A stretch of 64,000 bases of DNA from UBA9732 sp052170315 (GTDB lineage Bacteria; Spirochaetota; Spirochaetia; Sphaerochaetales; Sphaerochaetaceae): assembly GCA_052170315.1 (NCBI GenBank), contig JBQNAT010000006.1, forward strand, positions 50,229 to 114,228, given 5' to 3'. Of the stretch, positions 53,125-61,731 are shown piece by piece. The notes under the pieces are model-generated. The model was not told the DNA's origin. It searched no databases and saw nothing but the letters and a program-made list of their open reading frames with translations. Both the position numbers and the translations under genes were made by a program. The stretch's first letter is position 1. Each line of letters begins with the position of its first letter.

Positions 53125-54171
53125 TCAGCGGCCGATGAGAGGGAATGTTACCGTGCTCTCTTCAGGAATATTGCGCATGTCTATCTTTCCGCTGTTAAGG
53201 TCTGCCACTACCTGCCGCAGTACCTCAAGGTCAGCATCTGAAAGGTTCGGATGGCGCTTTGAAATTTCAGAATCTCTTGTTACCCAGATGGCTCCTATAG
53301 CACCTTCCGCGACGCCCAGATAATCGTTTTCAGCTGTCCATTTGCCTTCCATGAACTCGTCAATAAGGTATTCGATTGAAACGTCCGCCGCCTTGAGCTG
53401 GCTGGAAACAATGTAAGGATTGTCAGCTTCGGTCTCGTCTATATCCTGACCCGCGGTGAAGAACCGTTTCTCTTTCGCCGCTTTGAAAACACCCGCGTCT
53501 CCGCCTGCCGCGCAGCCGTTGATGAACTTGCAGCCAAGTTCATACTGCTGAAGGGAAATTTCATAGGCAAGGTTTACTTCCGAATATCCGTAGACATAGT
53601 TGAATATGAATTTTGCTTCGGGATCTATTGCCTGAACTCCCCTGGCGAAACCGTATCTCCACTTGAAGGAGCCGGGACCTTCCGATACGTTAACACAGCC
53701 GTAGTTGTGACTTTCGCCGTCTACGGTAAGAGCGGCAAGGACTCCTATGATGTATGCACCTTCACCTTCAAAATACTGAACGCACTTAACCTTGCTGGAG
53801 TCTGTGAGCGTATCTATGATTCCGAACTTGATATCGTCATAAATTTCGGCAAGCTCGCTTAAAATTGAACCGGCTTCCCAGCTTCCTCCAAGTATCAGGT
53901 CATAGCCTTCGTTCGCGGCGGCACGCGCGTTCTCTTCATATTCCGCTGTACCCTTGCATTCTACAAGCTTTCCTTCAATCCCCCACTTCGCGCAGGCTCT
54001 TTCAAATCCGGCAATACCTTCATTGATGAACGGACTTATTCCCTTCGGGTTTGTAATAAGCGCAACTCTTACCACGTCTTTCTTCGCGGAACCGTTTTCC
54101 TTTTCGCCGGCGCCAAAGACCACTGTCATTGCCGTCAGGGCGATTAAAAGCACTACCAACAGTTTTTTCAT
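53125..54171 (-). CDS. BMP-family (TmpC/PnrA-like) nucleoside-binding protein
   Basis: 348 residues with a signal peptide (MKKLLVVLLIALTAMTVVFGA). There is no cysteine, so it is a free periplasmic protein and not a lipoprotein. The Bmp domain has VALITNPKGISPFINEGIAGFERA, GSWEAGSILSELAE, DTLTDSSKVKCVQYFEGEGAYIIG and AGGDAGVFKAAKE. Relatives such as Treponema PnrA (TmpC) bind purine nucleosides. It is the first gene of the nucleoside operon. Confidence 0.92.
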   Translation of the reverse strand: MKKLLVVLLIALTAMTVVFGAGEKENGSAKKDVVRVALITNPKGISPFINEGIAGFERACAKWGIEGKLVECKGTAEYEENARAAANEGYDLILGGSWEAGSILSELAEIYDDIKFGIIDTLTDSSKVKCVQYFEGEGAYIIGVLAALTVDGESHNYGCVNVSEGPGSFKWRYGFARGVQAIDPEAKFIFNYVYGYSEVNLAYEISLQQYELGCKFINGCAAGGDAGVFKAAKEKRFFTAGQDIDETEADNPYIVSSQLKAADVSIEYLIDEFMEGKWTAENDYLGVAEGAIGAIWVTRDSEISKRHPNLSDADLEVLRQVVADLNSGKIDMRNIPEESTVTFPLIGR

Positions 54172-54226
54172 CTCTCCTCCCTGTGATTTCCATGCATTCC
54201 TTTTGTCTATTTATTTAAATGCACTT

Positions 54227-54245
54227 CGGAGGGCGTCCCCCTCCG
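54227..54245 (-). promoter_or_regulatory. Hairpin in the leader of the nucleoside transport operon
   Basis: CGGAGGG and CCCTCCG form a 7-bp GC-rich stem with a five-base loop about 55 bases before the BMP start. No T tract follows on the minus strand. It may stabilise the message or bind a regulator. Confidence 0.35.
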
Positions 54246-54376
54246 CTTCCATTATTAGTTCACGCAAAATATGAAGTCAACAAAAAAATCTTTCAAAATC
54301 AACATTTAATCTTTGTTTTTTTGGTTTTTACAACAATATTGGCCACAATCAGAAAAAAAAGTTGTTTTTAAACACA

Positions 54377-54394
54377 AATTGAAACATAATTGAA
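54377..54394. promoter_or_regulatory. AATTGAA direct repeats at the DeoR start (candidate operator)
   Basis: AATTGAA occurs at 54377-54383 and 54388-54394, 11 bases apart, ending two bases before the DeoR ATG. DeoR-family proteins commonly bind direct repeats spaced by about one helical turn. A second pair, AATCTTT, lies about 20 bases apart near 54287-54315. No Shine-Dalgarno is present before the ATG. Confidence 0.4.
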
Positions 54395-54396
54395 CC

Positions 54397-55167
54397 ATGA
54401 AATCACAGAAAAAAAGGATTCAGGCAATGATTTCCATGATACCAAGCAACGGCTATATCATGGTAAAGGATTTAAGCGAGACGTTTAAGGTTACGGAGGA
54501 GACTATCCGGCGCGACCTTCTTAAAATATGTGAGGAAAACCCTTCCATCCGCAAGGTTCACGGAGGCGTTTACCGCACCGCGGGCGATGACCTGGCGGCT
54601 CCTCAGGGCCTGAGGAGCACTCTTCTCACCGGAGAAAAAACGCGGTTCGCCGACTTTTGCGCGTCTCTGGCCGAGTCCGGCAACTGTATCATGCTGGATT
54701 CCAGCACTACGGCAATGTTCGTTGCCAGAGCGCTGAACGCCCGGAAGATTAATCTGGTGGTAGTAACAAATTCAATGCAGACGGCATTGGTCTTCCAGGA
54801 AAACGAAGACGTACAGGTGGTGCTTGCGGGGGGAAAGCTGAGAAAGACAAACGGGTCCCTCATAGGTTCCAGCGCCATTTCAATGCTTAGGCGGTACTGC
54901 GCGGACCTGTGCGTGGTAAGCCCTACAAGCATAGACAGGAAATTCGGGCTTACCGACCACAATGAAGAAGAGGCCACCATAAGGGAATGTATGCTCCAGT
55001 GTTCAAAAAAGAGGATACTTGTGGCCGACCACACAAAGTTCGGCTGGGCAAGCACCAATGTAATCGCGCCAATAGACGGGTTTGATATGGTTGTTACGGA
55101 CAAGGCCATCCCTGCAGGCTGGACGGCCCTGCTGGACGAAAAAGGCATTGCGGTAACATACTGCTGA
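54397..55167 (+). CDS. DeoR-family transcriptional regulator
   Basis: 256 residues. The N-terminal helix-turn-helix has the DeoR signature (EETIRRDLLKICEENPSIRKVHGGVYR). The C-terminal sugar-phosphate-sensing domain has SSTTAMFVARAL, VTNSMQTALV, LAGGKLRKTNGSLIG and VADHTKFG. Divergent from the nucleoside transport operon and 11 bases upstream of the isomerase gene, it most likely senses a pentose phosphate intermediate and represses both directions. Confidence 0.92.
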   Translation: MKSQKKRIQAMISMIPSNGYIMVKDLSETFKVTEETIRRDLLKICEENPSIRKVHGGVYRTAGDDLAAPQGLRSTLLTGEKTRFADFCASLAESGNCIMLDSSTTAMFVARALNARKINLVVVTNSMQTALVFQENEDVQVVLAGGKLRKTNGSLIGSSAISMLRRYCADLCVVSPTSIDRKFGLTDHNEEEATIRECMLQCSKKRILVADHTKFGWASTNVIAPIDGFDMVVTDKAIPAGWTALLDEKGIAVTYC

Positions 55168-55178
55168 CGGAGGATAAT

Positions 55179-56237
55179 ATGGAAAGAGCTGATAAAAATC
55201 TGGCGTTTATGCTGCGTTATGAGAACGTGGCATGGTATGAGGACGGGGAAGTCAGGATTCTTGACAGAAGGGTCTATCCTTCAAAGATAGAATTCGTTAC
55301 ATGCAAGAGTCACGTTGAGGTGATGCAGGCTATACGCGACATGGTAACCCAAAGCGCGGGGCCCTACACTGCCGCTCCCATGGGCATGGCCCTGGCAGCT
55401 TATGAATGCAGGGAACAAAGCGCTCAAAAACAGAGGGATTATCTTAAAAAGGCGGCGGATGTGATAGCCGATGCCCGCCCTACTACAAAGACGCGTATGA
55501 TTCTTGTGACGCAAAGCTGTCTTCCTGTTGCCGAAAAGGCTATAAGAGAGGGCAAACGCGCGGATTTGGCAATAAGGGACCATGTTGTTGAAATGAACAA
55601 TATCCGCTATTCGAAAATAGCGAAAATGGGTTCTTATCTTGCCGACATGTTCCCTGATGACGGGACTGTAATGACTCAGTGTTTCGGCGAGACAATTGTA
55701 GGGATGATGTTGCGCGAATGCAACAGGCGCGGTAAAATCATCAGGCTGTTCTGTCCTGAAACACGTCCATACTTCCAGGGCGCAAGGCTTACGGCAACGG
55801 TCTGCTCTGAAATGGGCTTTGAAACGACGGTCATTACCGACAATATGCCGGCTTTTGTTATGCGCAGAGAGCATGTGGACGTGTTCACCTGCGCGGCCGA
55901 CGCTATTTCCTGCGACGGTTATGTGTTCAACAAGGTCGGTACAAGCCAGATAGCCATCTGCGCTCATCATTTCGGGGTTCCGATGTTCGTTTCCGGAGCT
56001 CCGGATAAAGGTCACCCGACATGGGACACTGTTACCATAGAGATGAGAAATCCTGACGAAACGCTTGAAGCCATGGGTGTAAGGACTGCTGCTCTTAACC
56101 ACGGGATTAAGGGATACTATCCTGCTTTTGACATGACGCCTCCAAACTTAATTTCAGGAATTGTTACTGAAAAGGGTATCTTCAGTCCCTACGACCTGAA
56201 AAGGTATTTTGAAGAGGGCGGAGCCGGAGAGTTCTGA
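55179..56237 (+). CDS. MtnA-type aldose-1-phosphate isomerase
   Basis: 352 residues of the eIF2B-like/MtnA family, which isomerises aldose 1-phosphates such as methylthioribose 1-phosphate (MtnA) or ribose 1,5-bisphosphate (archaeal R15P isomerase). The catalytic cysteine is in VMTQCFGE near residue 168 and the aspartate in AADAIS near 240. ETRPYFQGARLTA and FNKVGTSQIAICAHHFGVP are conserved. GGAGG precedes the ATG. Cotranscription with DeoR beside a purine nucleoside phosphorylase and a class II aldolase suggests a nucleoside-derived sugar 1-phosphate; methionine-salvage genes are otherwise absent. Confidence 0.85.
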   Translation: MERADKNLAFMLRYENVAWYEDGEVRILDRRVYPSKIEFVTCKSHVEVMQAIRDMVTQSAGPYTAAPMGMALAAYECREQSAQKQRDYLKKAADVIADARPTTKTRMILVTQSCLPVAEKAIREGKRADLAIRDHVVEMNNIRYSKIAKMGSYLADMFPDDGTVMTQCFGETIVGMMLRECNRRGKIIRLFCPETRPYFQGARLTATVCSEMGFETTVITDNMPAFVMRREHVDVFTCAADAISCDGYVFNKVGTSQIAICAHHFGVPMFVSGAPDKGHPTWDTVTIEMRNPDETLEAMGVRTAALNHGIKGYYPAFDMTPPNLISGIVTEKGIFSPYDLKRYFEEGGAGEF

Positions 56238-56268
56238 TTTCCATATTTACTATGCTGTTGCTGAAATT

Positions 56269-57315
56269 TCAGTTAAGCTCCAGCACCAGGTCTGAAACAG
56301 GGAAGCTTGCGCATAAACGGATTTCATTGTTCCTAACCTCTTCCCTGTCTCTTCCGTCATTTTCTCCGGGAATGAAGCATTTTCCGGAAACAAGACGGCT
56401 TTTGCACCAACCGCAGACTCCGCTTCTGCACATTGACGGGGCGGATATTCCCGCGCGCTCAATTGCGACAAGAACAGGTTCTTCGGAAGAGGCCTTTATG
56501 TTATAGACAGCCCGTCCTTTTTTCAATTTTATGCTGAATTTCCTGCCGGCGGCTTCTTTCGGAAAGCCATCGTGCGATGAAACCTTTCTTGTAACGCCCG
56601 GAGTTTCACTGCGTATTCGTTCCTTTGGCAAGCCGAGTTTCGGAAGTTCTTTTTCAAGAAACCTATACATGTCTTCAGGGCCGCAGACATAGACGCAGGA
56701 ATCTTCTTTTGAATATTTTTTTATAAGCTCCGCTGTAATGAATCCGGTTTCACAACCGGCTGCTTTTTCATCGGAAAGGACATGAACAACTTTTACCTTG
56801 GGTGTGGCGGCGCATATGGAATCAAGTTCTTTTTTGAAAAGTATGCTGTCAGATGTACGGTTGCCGTAGAGGATAGTAAGATTAAAGTCTTCCGCCTTAT
56901 CCCGTATGGCACAGGCCATGGAAAGAAACGGTGTTATTCCGCTGCCGCCTGAAACGGCAATGATGTTTATGCCGTCCTTCTCAGGGTTATGGAAGAATTC
57001 TCCCTGAGGATGGGAAATTTCAATTGAATCGCCTGCTTTCAGATTTTCAAGCATCCAGTCTGCCGCGAAGCCTTCCGGGTTGGACTGAATTGTAACAGTA
57101 TATCTGCCGCAGTCGGGAGCGGAGCTTAATGAATAAGGTCTTGTAAGGAGACTTTCCCCTATTTTAAGTCTAAGCGATATATACTGTCCTGCCCTGAACG
57201 CAGGAAGGATCTTTCCGTCAGGCCGTGAAAAAACAAAACTTTTTGAGCTTGCTTCGGGATGGTCAATCACTTCTGAAATAATTACCTGCATGTAATCTTT
57301 ATTTATGCCGGACAT
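56269..57315 (-). CDS. Flavin reductase with C-terminal 2Fe-2S ferredoxin domain
   Basis: 348 residues. FAD-binding domain with TRPYSLSSAP (about residues 58-67), an NAD(P)-binding domain with SGGSGITPFLSM and VCGPEDMYRFLE, then a plant-type ferredoxin with CRSGVCGWCKSRLVSG and a final cysteine in RLCASFP. This is the layout of phthalate dioxygenase reductase/Hmp-type electron-transfer modules. No oxygenase partner is nearby. In an anaerobe it may move electrons between NAD(P)H and an unknown acceptor. Confidence 0.87.
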   Translation of the reverse strand: MSGINKDYMQVIISEVIDHPEASSKSFVFSRPDGKILPAFRAGQYISLRLKIGESLLTRPYSLSSAPDCGRYTVTIQSNPEGFAADWMLENLKAGDSIEISHPQGEFFHNPEKDGINIIAVSGGSGITPFLSMACAIRDKAEDFNLTILYGNRTSDSILFKKELDSICAATPKVKVVHVLSDEKAAGCETGFITAELIKKYSKEDSCVYVCGPEDMYRFLEKELPKLGLPKERIRSETPGVTRKVSSHDGFPKEAAGRKFSIKLKKGRAVYNIKASSEEPVLVAIERAGISAPSMCRSGVCGWCKSRLVSGKCFIPGENDGRDREEVRNNEIRLCASFPVSDLVLELN

Positions 57316-57451
57316 TCTTATTCTCCTTACCTCTATAGTATCTGAACGGTTGAGAATAAAGTAGACTTTTTGTGCTTTGCTTACGCCGGATTGCTCTCAT
57401 TACGCTATTAAGGTATTTGCCAAAGTCCGCAATGTCTTCTATGATACAGGT

Positions 57452-58234
57452 ATGAATGATTCAGATAAAATCGCGATACTAATAGACGCGGACAACACTC
57501 AGCTTCAGAAGCTGGACTTGATAATGACAGAGGTCTCGACCAGAGGACGAATAGTCGTAAAAAGGGCTTACGGGAACTGGAAGAAGAGGAACCTTAACAG
57601 ATGGGAGAACGAGCTGAAGCGTCTAGGCTTCAGGGCGCAGCAGCAGTTCGACTACGTGTCGGGAAAGAACGCCACGGACATGGCCCTTGTGATAGATGCC
57701 ATGGACCTTCTTTCATCGAATGCCTTTGACAGCTTTGTAATTGTTTCAAGCGACAGTGACTTCACTCCGCTGGCAATACGATTGCATGAATCGGGCGCGA
57801 ATGTGGTGGGGATAGGCGTGCAGACAACTCCCGAATCTTTCAGGAATGCCTGCGATGACTTTCTGTTCCTTGAGAACCTGACTGACGAAGAGCCTGCCGA
57901 AACGCAGGAAGCCCCTTCGGGGAGAACGGAAGCCAGAGAACAGAAAAAGGGAGCGGAAAAGATGCCCGCGCAGGTAAAAAAGCAGAAGGTGCCCAAAGAC
58001 ATACACAGCCTGCTCAGAAAGGCATATGATACCTATGAAGACAACGACGGTTATGCCGATGTAAGCGCCGCGGGTTCTTATATTAAAAGAGCGAAACCCG
58101 ACTTTGATACCAGAACTTACGGGTTTTCGAAGCTTTCCGCCCTTCTTGAAGCCTTCCCTACACGTTATGAGGTTACAAGAACGCCTGCCAAAAACAACAG
58201 GACGTTCATTTCCTACAGATGTATTGGGGATTGA
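57452..58234 (+). CDS. NYN-domain protein with C-terminal OST-HTH/LOTUS domain
   Basis: 260 residues from the ATG at 57452; an upstream frame begins at 57377. The N-terminal NYN (PIN-like RNase) domain carries the conserved acidic residues in AILIDADNTQ, KNATDMALVIDAMDLL and SSDSDFTPLA. A charged linker (about residues 155-185) leads to an OST-HTH/LOTUS domain (PKDIHSLLRKAYDTYEDNDGYADVSAAGSYIKR and RYEVTRT). This matches the LabA/YacP-MARF1-like architecture, suggesting RNA cleavage or RNA binding. Single gene, short ACAGGT ribosome site. Confidence 0.87.
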   Translation: MNDSDKIAILIDADNTQLQKLDLIMTEVSTRGRIVVKRAYGNWKKRNLNRWENELKRLGFRAQQQFDYVSGKNATDMALVIDAMDLLSSNAFDSFVIVSSDSDFTPLAIRLHESGANVVGIGVQTTPESFRNACDDFLFLENLTDEEPAETQEAPSGRTEAREQKKGAEKMPAQVKKQKVPKDIHSLLRKAYDTYEDNDGYADVSAAGSYIKRAKPDFDTRTYGFSKLSALLEAFPTRYEVTRTPAKNNRTFISYRCIGD

Positions 58235-58240
58235 GATACT

Positions 58241-59122
58241 TTAAATCTTCTTGAAGCTGATTGTCCAGCTAGCCCCTGTGCCTATACGGTATTCGTCCGC
58301 GAAGCTACCCTGATTTACAGCTACTGACGCGCACAGAAGGCTGTTTATGTAAACCAGAGCCTCTCCCTTGTTTACTTCAGTAAAACTTTTGCAGAAACGG
58401 AGAGCATAGCCGTAGACAGTCCGTTTTTCCTTCATTATGGTGACAAGAACCATGTCGCCGTGTCTGAAACCTGCTGAAAAGAAAACGGAGTCCGGAATAT
58501 TTGTCCAAAGCGAACCGTAACGTGTATCAAGTACGTCAATGGTGCCAATGACCTCACCCCTGTTTATTATGGGGTCCGGAACGTCAAGAAGAACCGGCAT
58601 CCTGTCAAGGACGGGACCTACATGGTCAAAAGAAATCTCGCCTGCGGCAAGGCGCGCGCCCGTGTAGGCGTAAACGTCACGGCCCCAGAAGGTGTATGAC
58701 CTTTGGCTGTCCTTAAGACGGTTTGTCGTCTCGCTTATCTGGCGCAGTTCAACAATTCCTATTTCCTTGTGGACATGGGAAAGAGTTCCGTTGTCAGGAG
58801 TTACGATTATGTGACCGGTCGCGGTAAGAGCGGCAACGCTGTCGCGCGCGCTTCCTACGCCCGGGTCTATGACGGAAACGAAAACCGTACCGGGGGCCCA
58901 GTATGTAAGCGACTGTATCAGGCGATAGCTTGCTTCCCAGATGTTGAACTGCGGGATATCATGAGTAAGGTCTTCAAGTTTCAGGGAATGGCATACCTGA
59001 TCCGCCACTCCGTGCATGGCGCTTACCGCACCGTCCGACATTCCGAAATCCGACATGAAGACAACAGTCTTCCTTCCGCTCCATGGTTGTTCTTTCTTAA
59101 GTTGTTCAAGTGTGAATTTCAT
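58241..59122 (-). CDS. SAM hydroxide adenosyltransferase (DUF62)
   Basis: 293 residues of the fluorinase/chlorinase-related DUF62 family. N-terminal domain has FMSDFGMSDG, DPGVGSARD and TPDNGTLSH, and the C-terminal beta domain ends in the INKGEALVYINS-like segment. Characterised members hydrolyse SAM to adenosine and methionine. It is the last gene of an ECF transporter operon, one base after ecfT, so the transported compound is probably related to SAM, adenosine or methionine metabolism. Confidence 0.88.
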   Translation of the reverse strand: MKFTLEQLKKEQPWSGRKTVVFMSDFGMSDGAVSAMHGVADQVCHSLKLEDLTHDIPQFNIWEASYRLIQSLTYWAPGTVFVSVIDPGVGSARDSVAALTATGHIIVTPDNGTLSHVHKEIGIVELRQISETTNRLKDSQRSYTFWGRDVYAYTGARLAAGEISFDHVGPVLDRMPVLLDVPDPIINRGEVIGTIDVLDTRYGSLWTNIPDSVFFSAGFRHGDMVLVTIMKEKRTVYGYALRFCKSFTEVNKGEALVYINSLLCASVAVNQGSFADEYRIGTGASWTISFKKI

Positions 59123-59123
59123 T

Positions 59124-59957
59124 TCAAATAAAAGGGTTGAAGTACCTTCCTCCGTTTAAAAAATTCAAAAATACGCTGGCTGCAAAAAACAGTACGCAGA
59201 TAATTACGGATACGTAGTCTCCCGTCTTAAAGGGCCGGGCGGAATACCATGAGCGCTTTTTATTCTTGCCGAACCCTCTCAGCTCCATGGCGTTCGATAT
59301 TATCTCTATCCTGTCCATGCTGGATATGATAAGGGGGAAAAGCATTGCCACGGCGTTTTTCAGACGCTTTGCGAAGCTTTGCTTCCGGCTTGCCATTTCA
59401 AGACCTCTGGCCTGCTGAGATATGGAAATGTCGTGATACTCACGCTGTATATCGGGTATGTACCTGAGTGCCAGCGAAACACTGTAGGCAATTTTATAGC
59501 TGACACCTATCCTGTTAAGCGAAGACGCGAATTCGCTTGGGTCTGTTGTGGATACGAAAAGTATTACTATCGGAATTGTGGAAAGATACTTCAGAACCAC
59601 GTTAAGCTGATAGAAAAGCTGTTCCTGAATAAGGTTGTAGTTCAAGAAGAGTTTGCATATCAGGTGTCTTGTTCCGTATATTCCTACGCCGTGTTCGGGG
59701 GCAAAGAGGAAAATCAGGACATTGTTTAAGACCATGAAAACAAAGGTGAACCAAAAAATCGCCTTAACATCAGAGTACTTTATCTTTGATACGAAAAACA
59801 GAGAAAACGCCATTACCGTCATGGCGGCCAAAAGCCGGGTATCAAACGTTATCATGGCCGCAAAAGACCATAAGAGAAGGCATGAAAGCTTTGTCGCGCC
59901 TGTAAGCCTGTTTATGGGCGACGGACGGTCAAGGTAGTTAAATATTCCCTTTTTCAT
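59124..59957 (-). CDS. ecfT: ECF transporter transmembrane (T) component
   Basis: 277 residues from the ATG at 59957, chosen because AAGGGAAA and GGGAGG precede it; a TTG frame begins at 59978. About six membrane helices. The two cytoplasmic coupling motifs of EcfT proteins are visible, QARGLEMA and MELRGFG. It couples the S component to the ATPase. It overlaps the end of the ATPase gene. Confidence 0.9.
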   Translation of the reverse strand: MKKGIFNYLDRPSPINRLTGATKLSCLLLWSFAAMITFDTRLLAAMTVMAFSLFFVSKIKYSDVKAIFWFTFVFMVLNNVLIFLFAPEHGVGIYGTRHLICKLFLNYNLIQEQLFYQLNVVLKYLSTIPIVILFVSTTDPSEFASSLNRIGVSYKIAYSVSLALRYIPDIQREYHDISISQQARGLEMASRKQSFAKRLKNAVAMLFPLIISSMDRIEIISNAMELRGFGKNKKRSWYSARPFKTGDYVSVIICVLFFAASVFLNFLNGGRYFNPFI

Positions 59958-61662
59958 TTTCCCTTGCCTCCCTGTCAACCTTGATAAAGCGCCTTATAAA
60001 AGCTCTGTCATCCTTTACATCGCAAAGTTTAGCAAGTTGGCTGAGAGATGTTTTTTTAAGACTTGCCCGCTCTACTATTCTTTCATCCGTCAGAACATTT
60101 TCACAGAAAGTATCCGCTATTTTTACGCCTTCTGAAAATACGGAGGCGCGGCGGCAGTATTCTATCATAAGGTGCATGTCATGCGTAATAAGCACAATTG
60201 TAACGCCTCTTCCGTTGAGTTCTCTCAGAAATTCCATTATTTCAGTATAATGGCGGAAATCCTGACCCGCGGTTGGCTCGTCCAAAATAATAATTTCCGG
60301 ATTCATGGACAGTATGGACGCAATGGTGACCCTTTTTTTCTGTCCGAAAGAAAGCGCGCTTATGGGCCAGGAGCGAAACGGATACAGCCCGCATATCTTA
60401 AGCGTCTCATCCACGCGCCTGTTTATCTCTTCCTGCGAAAGCTTTCCTTCAAGAGTAAGTCCAAGCCCCACTTCCTCGCGTATCATGGTCTTGCTTATCA
60501 TCTGGTTGGGATTCTGCATCACGTAGCCTATATGTCCCGCACGCTCCTTAATGCTCATGCCGTCCATATCGCGTCCCAGAAGTTTTATCGTCCCCGCCTG
60601 CTGTTTCTCAAAGCCGCAGATTACCTTGGAGAACGTTGACTTTCCTGCCCCGTTGCGCCCGACGATGCTCATCATTTCTCCACGCTTCAGAGAAAACGAC
60701 ACTCCGTCAAGGACTTTCTTTCCGTTGTCATAGGCAAACGAAAGGTCTTCCACTTCCAGCAGCGTCTCATTGTTTTTCGGCTCTTTTTCGTCGGGTACAG
60801 CCTCAAACCACGCCCGTACCCGGGCTTTGGCGTTTTCATCAAGCTTCAGGGTATCTATTCTCTGCGGGTCAATGTCCTGTTTAACGTTTACTCCTGCATA
60901 TTTTAATGTAGTTATGTATAATGGTTCCCTTATTCCGTGTTCCTTAAGCAGACTGGAAGACAAAAGACAGGCCGGCGTCATGTCTGCGGCTACGCGTCCT
61001 TTCGATATAAGTATGATACGGTCAAGGTCTCTGTAAAGCACATCCTCAAGACGGTGCTCAATGATTATTATCGTTTTGCCGGTCTCTTTATGGATTCTGT
61101 CTATAAGGTCAATGGTAGTCTTGCCTGTGGCAGGGTCAAGGTTCGCAAGGGGTTCGTCAAACAGAAGTATATCAACGTCGTCCACAAGAACGCCTGCAAG
61201 GCTCACTCTCTGTTTCTGCCCTCCCGAAAGCTCATATGGCGCGTGTTTCAGGAATTTATCAATGCCGACCCCTGATGCCGCTTTGTTTACACGGCTTTTC
61301 ATTTCCTCAAGACCTACGCGGTCATTTTCCAGCGCAAAGGCAATGTCTTCGCCCACGGTAAGTCCTATGAACTGGCTGTCCGAGTCCTGCAGAACCGTCC
61401 CAACTTTCTTTGATATGGAAAAAACATCCAGCTCCGAAAAGCTTTTTCCGCATATGGAAAGTTCTCCGGTAACGTCTCCGGAATAAGAGCCCGGAATAAG
61501 GCCGTTGATGCAGTGGGCAAGAGTACTTTTCCCGCTGCCGCTTGGTCCGCAGACAAGTATTTTTTCGCCTTTGCGTATATCAAGATTTATATCATAGAGT
61601 GTGGGTTCCGCCTGAGATGTGTATTTAAAGCCGAAATGGCTGAAGCTTATTACGTTTTCCAT
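59938..61662 (-). CDS. ECF transporter ATPase, two fused ABC domains
   Basis: 574 residues from the ATG at 61662. Both ABC domains look intact: Walker A GPSGSGKST and GRNGAGKST, signatures LSGGQKQRVSLAG and LSFGQKKRVTIAS, Walker B LLFDEPLANLD and IILDEPTAGQD. This fused A1A2 layout is that of YkoD-like ATPases that pair with a dedicated S component. It follows the S component gene across a terminator-like hairpin. Confidence 0.92.
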   Translation of the reverse strand: MENVISFSHFGFKYTSQAEPTLYDINLDIRKGEKILVCGPSGSGKSTLAHCINGLIPGSYSGDVTGELSICGKSFSELDVFSISKKVGTVLQDSDSQFIGLTVGEDIAFALENDRVGLEEMKSRVNKAASGVGIDKFLKHAPYELSGGQKQRVSLAGVLVDDVDILLFDEPLANLDPATGKTTIDLIDRIHKETGKTIIIIEHRLEDVLYRDLDRIILISKGRVAADMTPACLLSSSLLKEHGIREPLYITTLKYAGVNVKQDIDPQRIDTLKLDENAKARVRAWFEAVPDEKEPKNNETLLEVEDLSFAYDNGKKVLDGVSFSLKRGEMMSIVGRNGAGKSTFSKVICGFEKQQAGTIKLLGRDMDGMSIKERAGHIGYVMQNPNQMISKTMIREEVGLGLTLEGKLSQEEINRRVDETLKICGLYPFRSWPISALSFGQKKRVTIASILSMNPEIIILDEPTAGQDFRHYTEIMEFLRELNGRGVTIVLITHDMHLMIEYCRRASVFSEGVKIADTFCENVLTDERIVERASLKKTSLSQLAKLCDVKDDRAFIRRFIKVDREARENEKGNI

Positions 61663-61670
61663 CGTAAACA

Positions 61671-61707
61671 CAAAAGAAGCTGCCGCCTTTTTATCTTTTG
61701 CGGCAGC
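61671..61707 (-). terminator. Terminator-like hairpin between ecfS and the ATPase gene
   Basis: On the minus strand GCTGCCGC pairs with GCGGCAGC around a 13-base loop and is followed by TTCTTTT. It lies in the 70-base gap, so part of the transcripts should stop after the S component gene, which would give more S component than energising module. Confidence 0.65.
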
Positions 61708-61731
61708 CCTTTCTTAATTAAGCGAAAATGC

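Noticed and set aside
55281..56102. 273-codon minus-strand frame opposite the MtnA-like gene
   Set aside because: Antisense shadow without recognisable domains or a ribosome site.
54397..56237. Classical methionine salvage locus
   Set aside because: Only the isomerase is MtnA-like. No mtnB, mtnC, mtnD, mtnK or MTA phosphorylase-type residues are seen, and the transporter is nucleoside-type.
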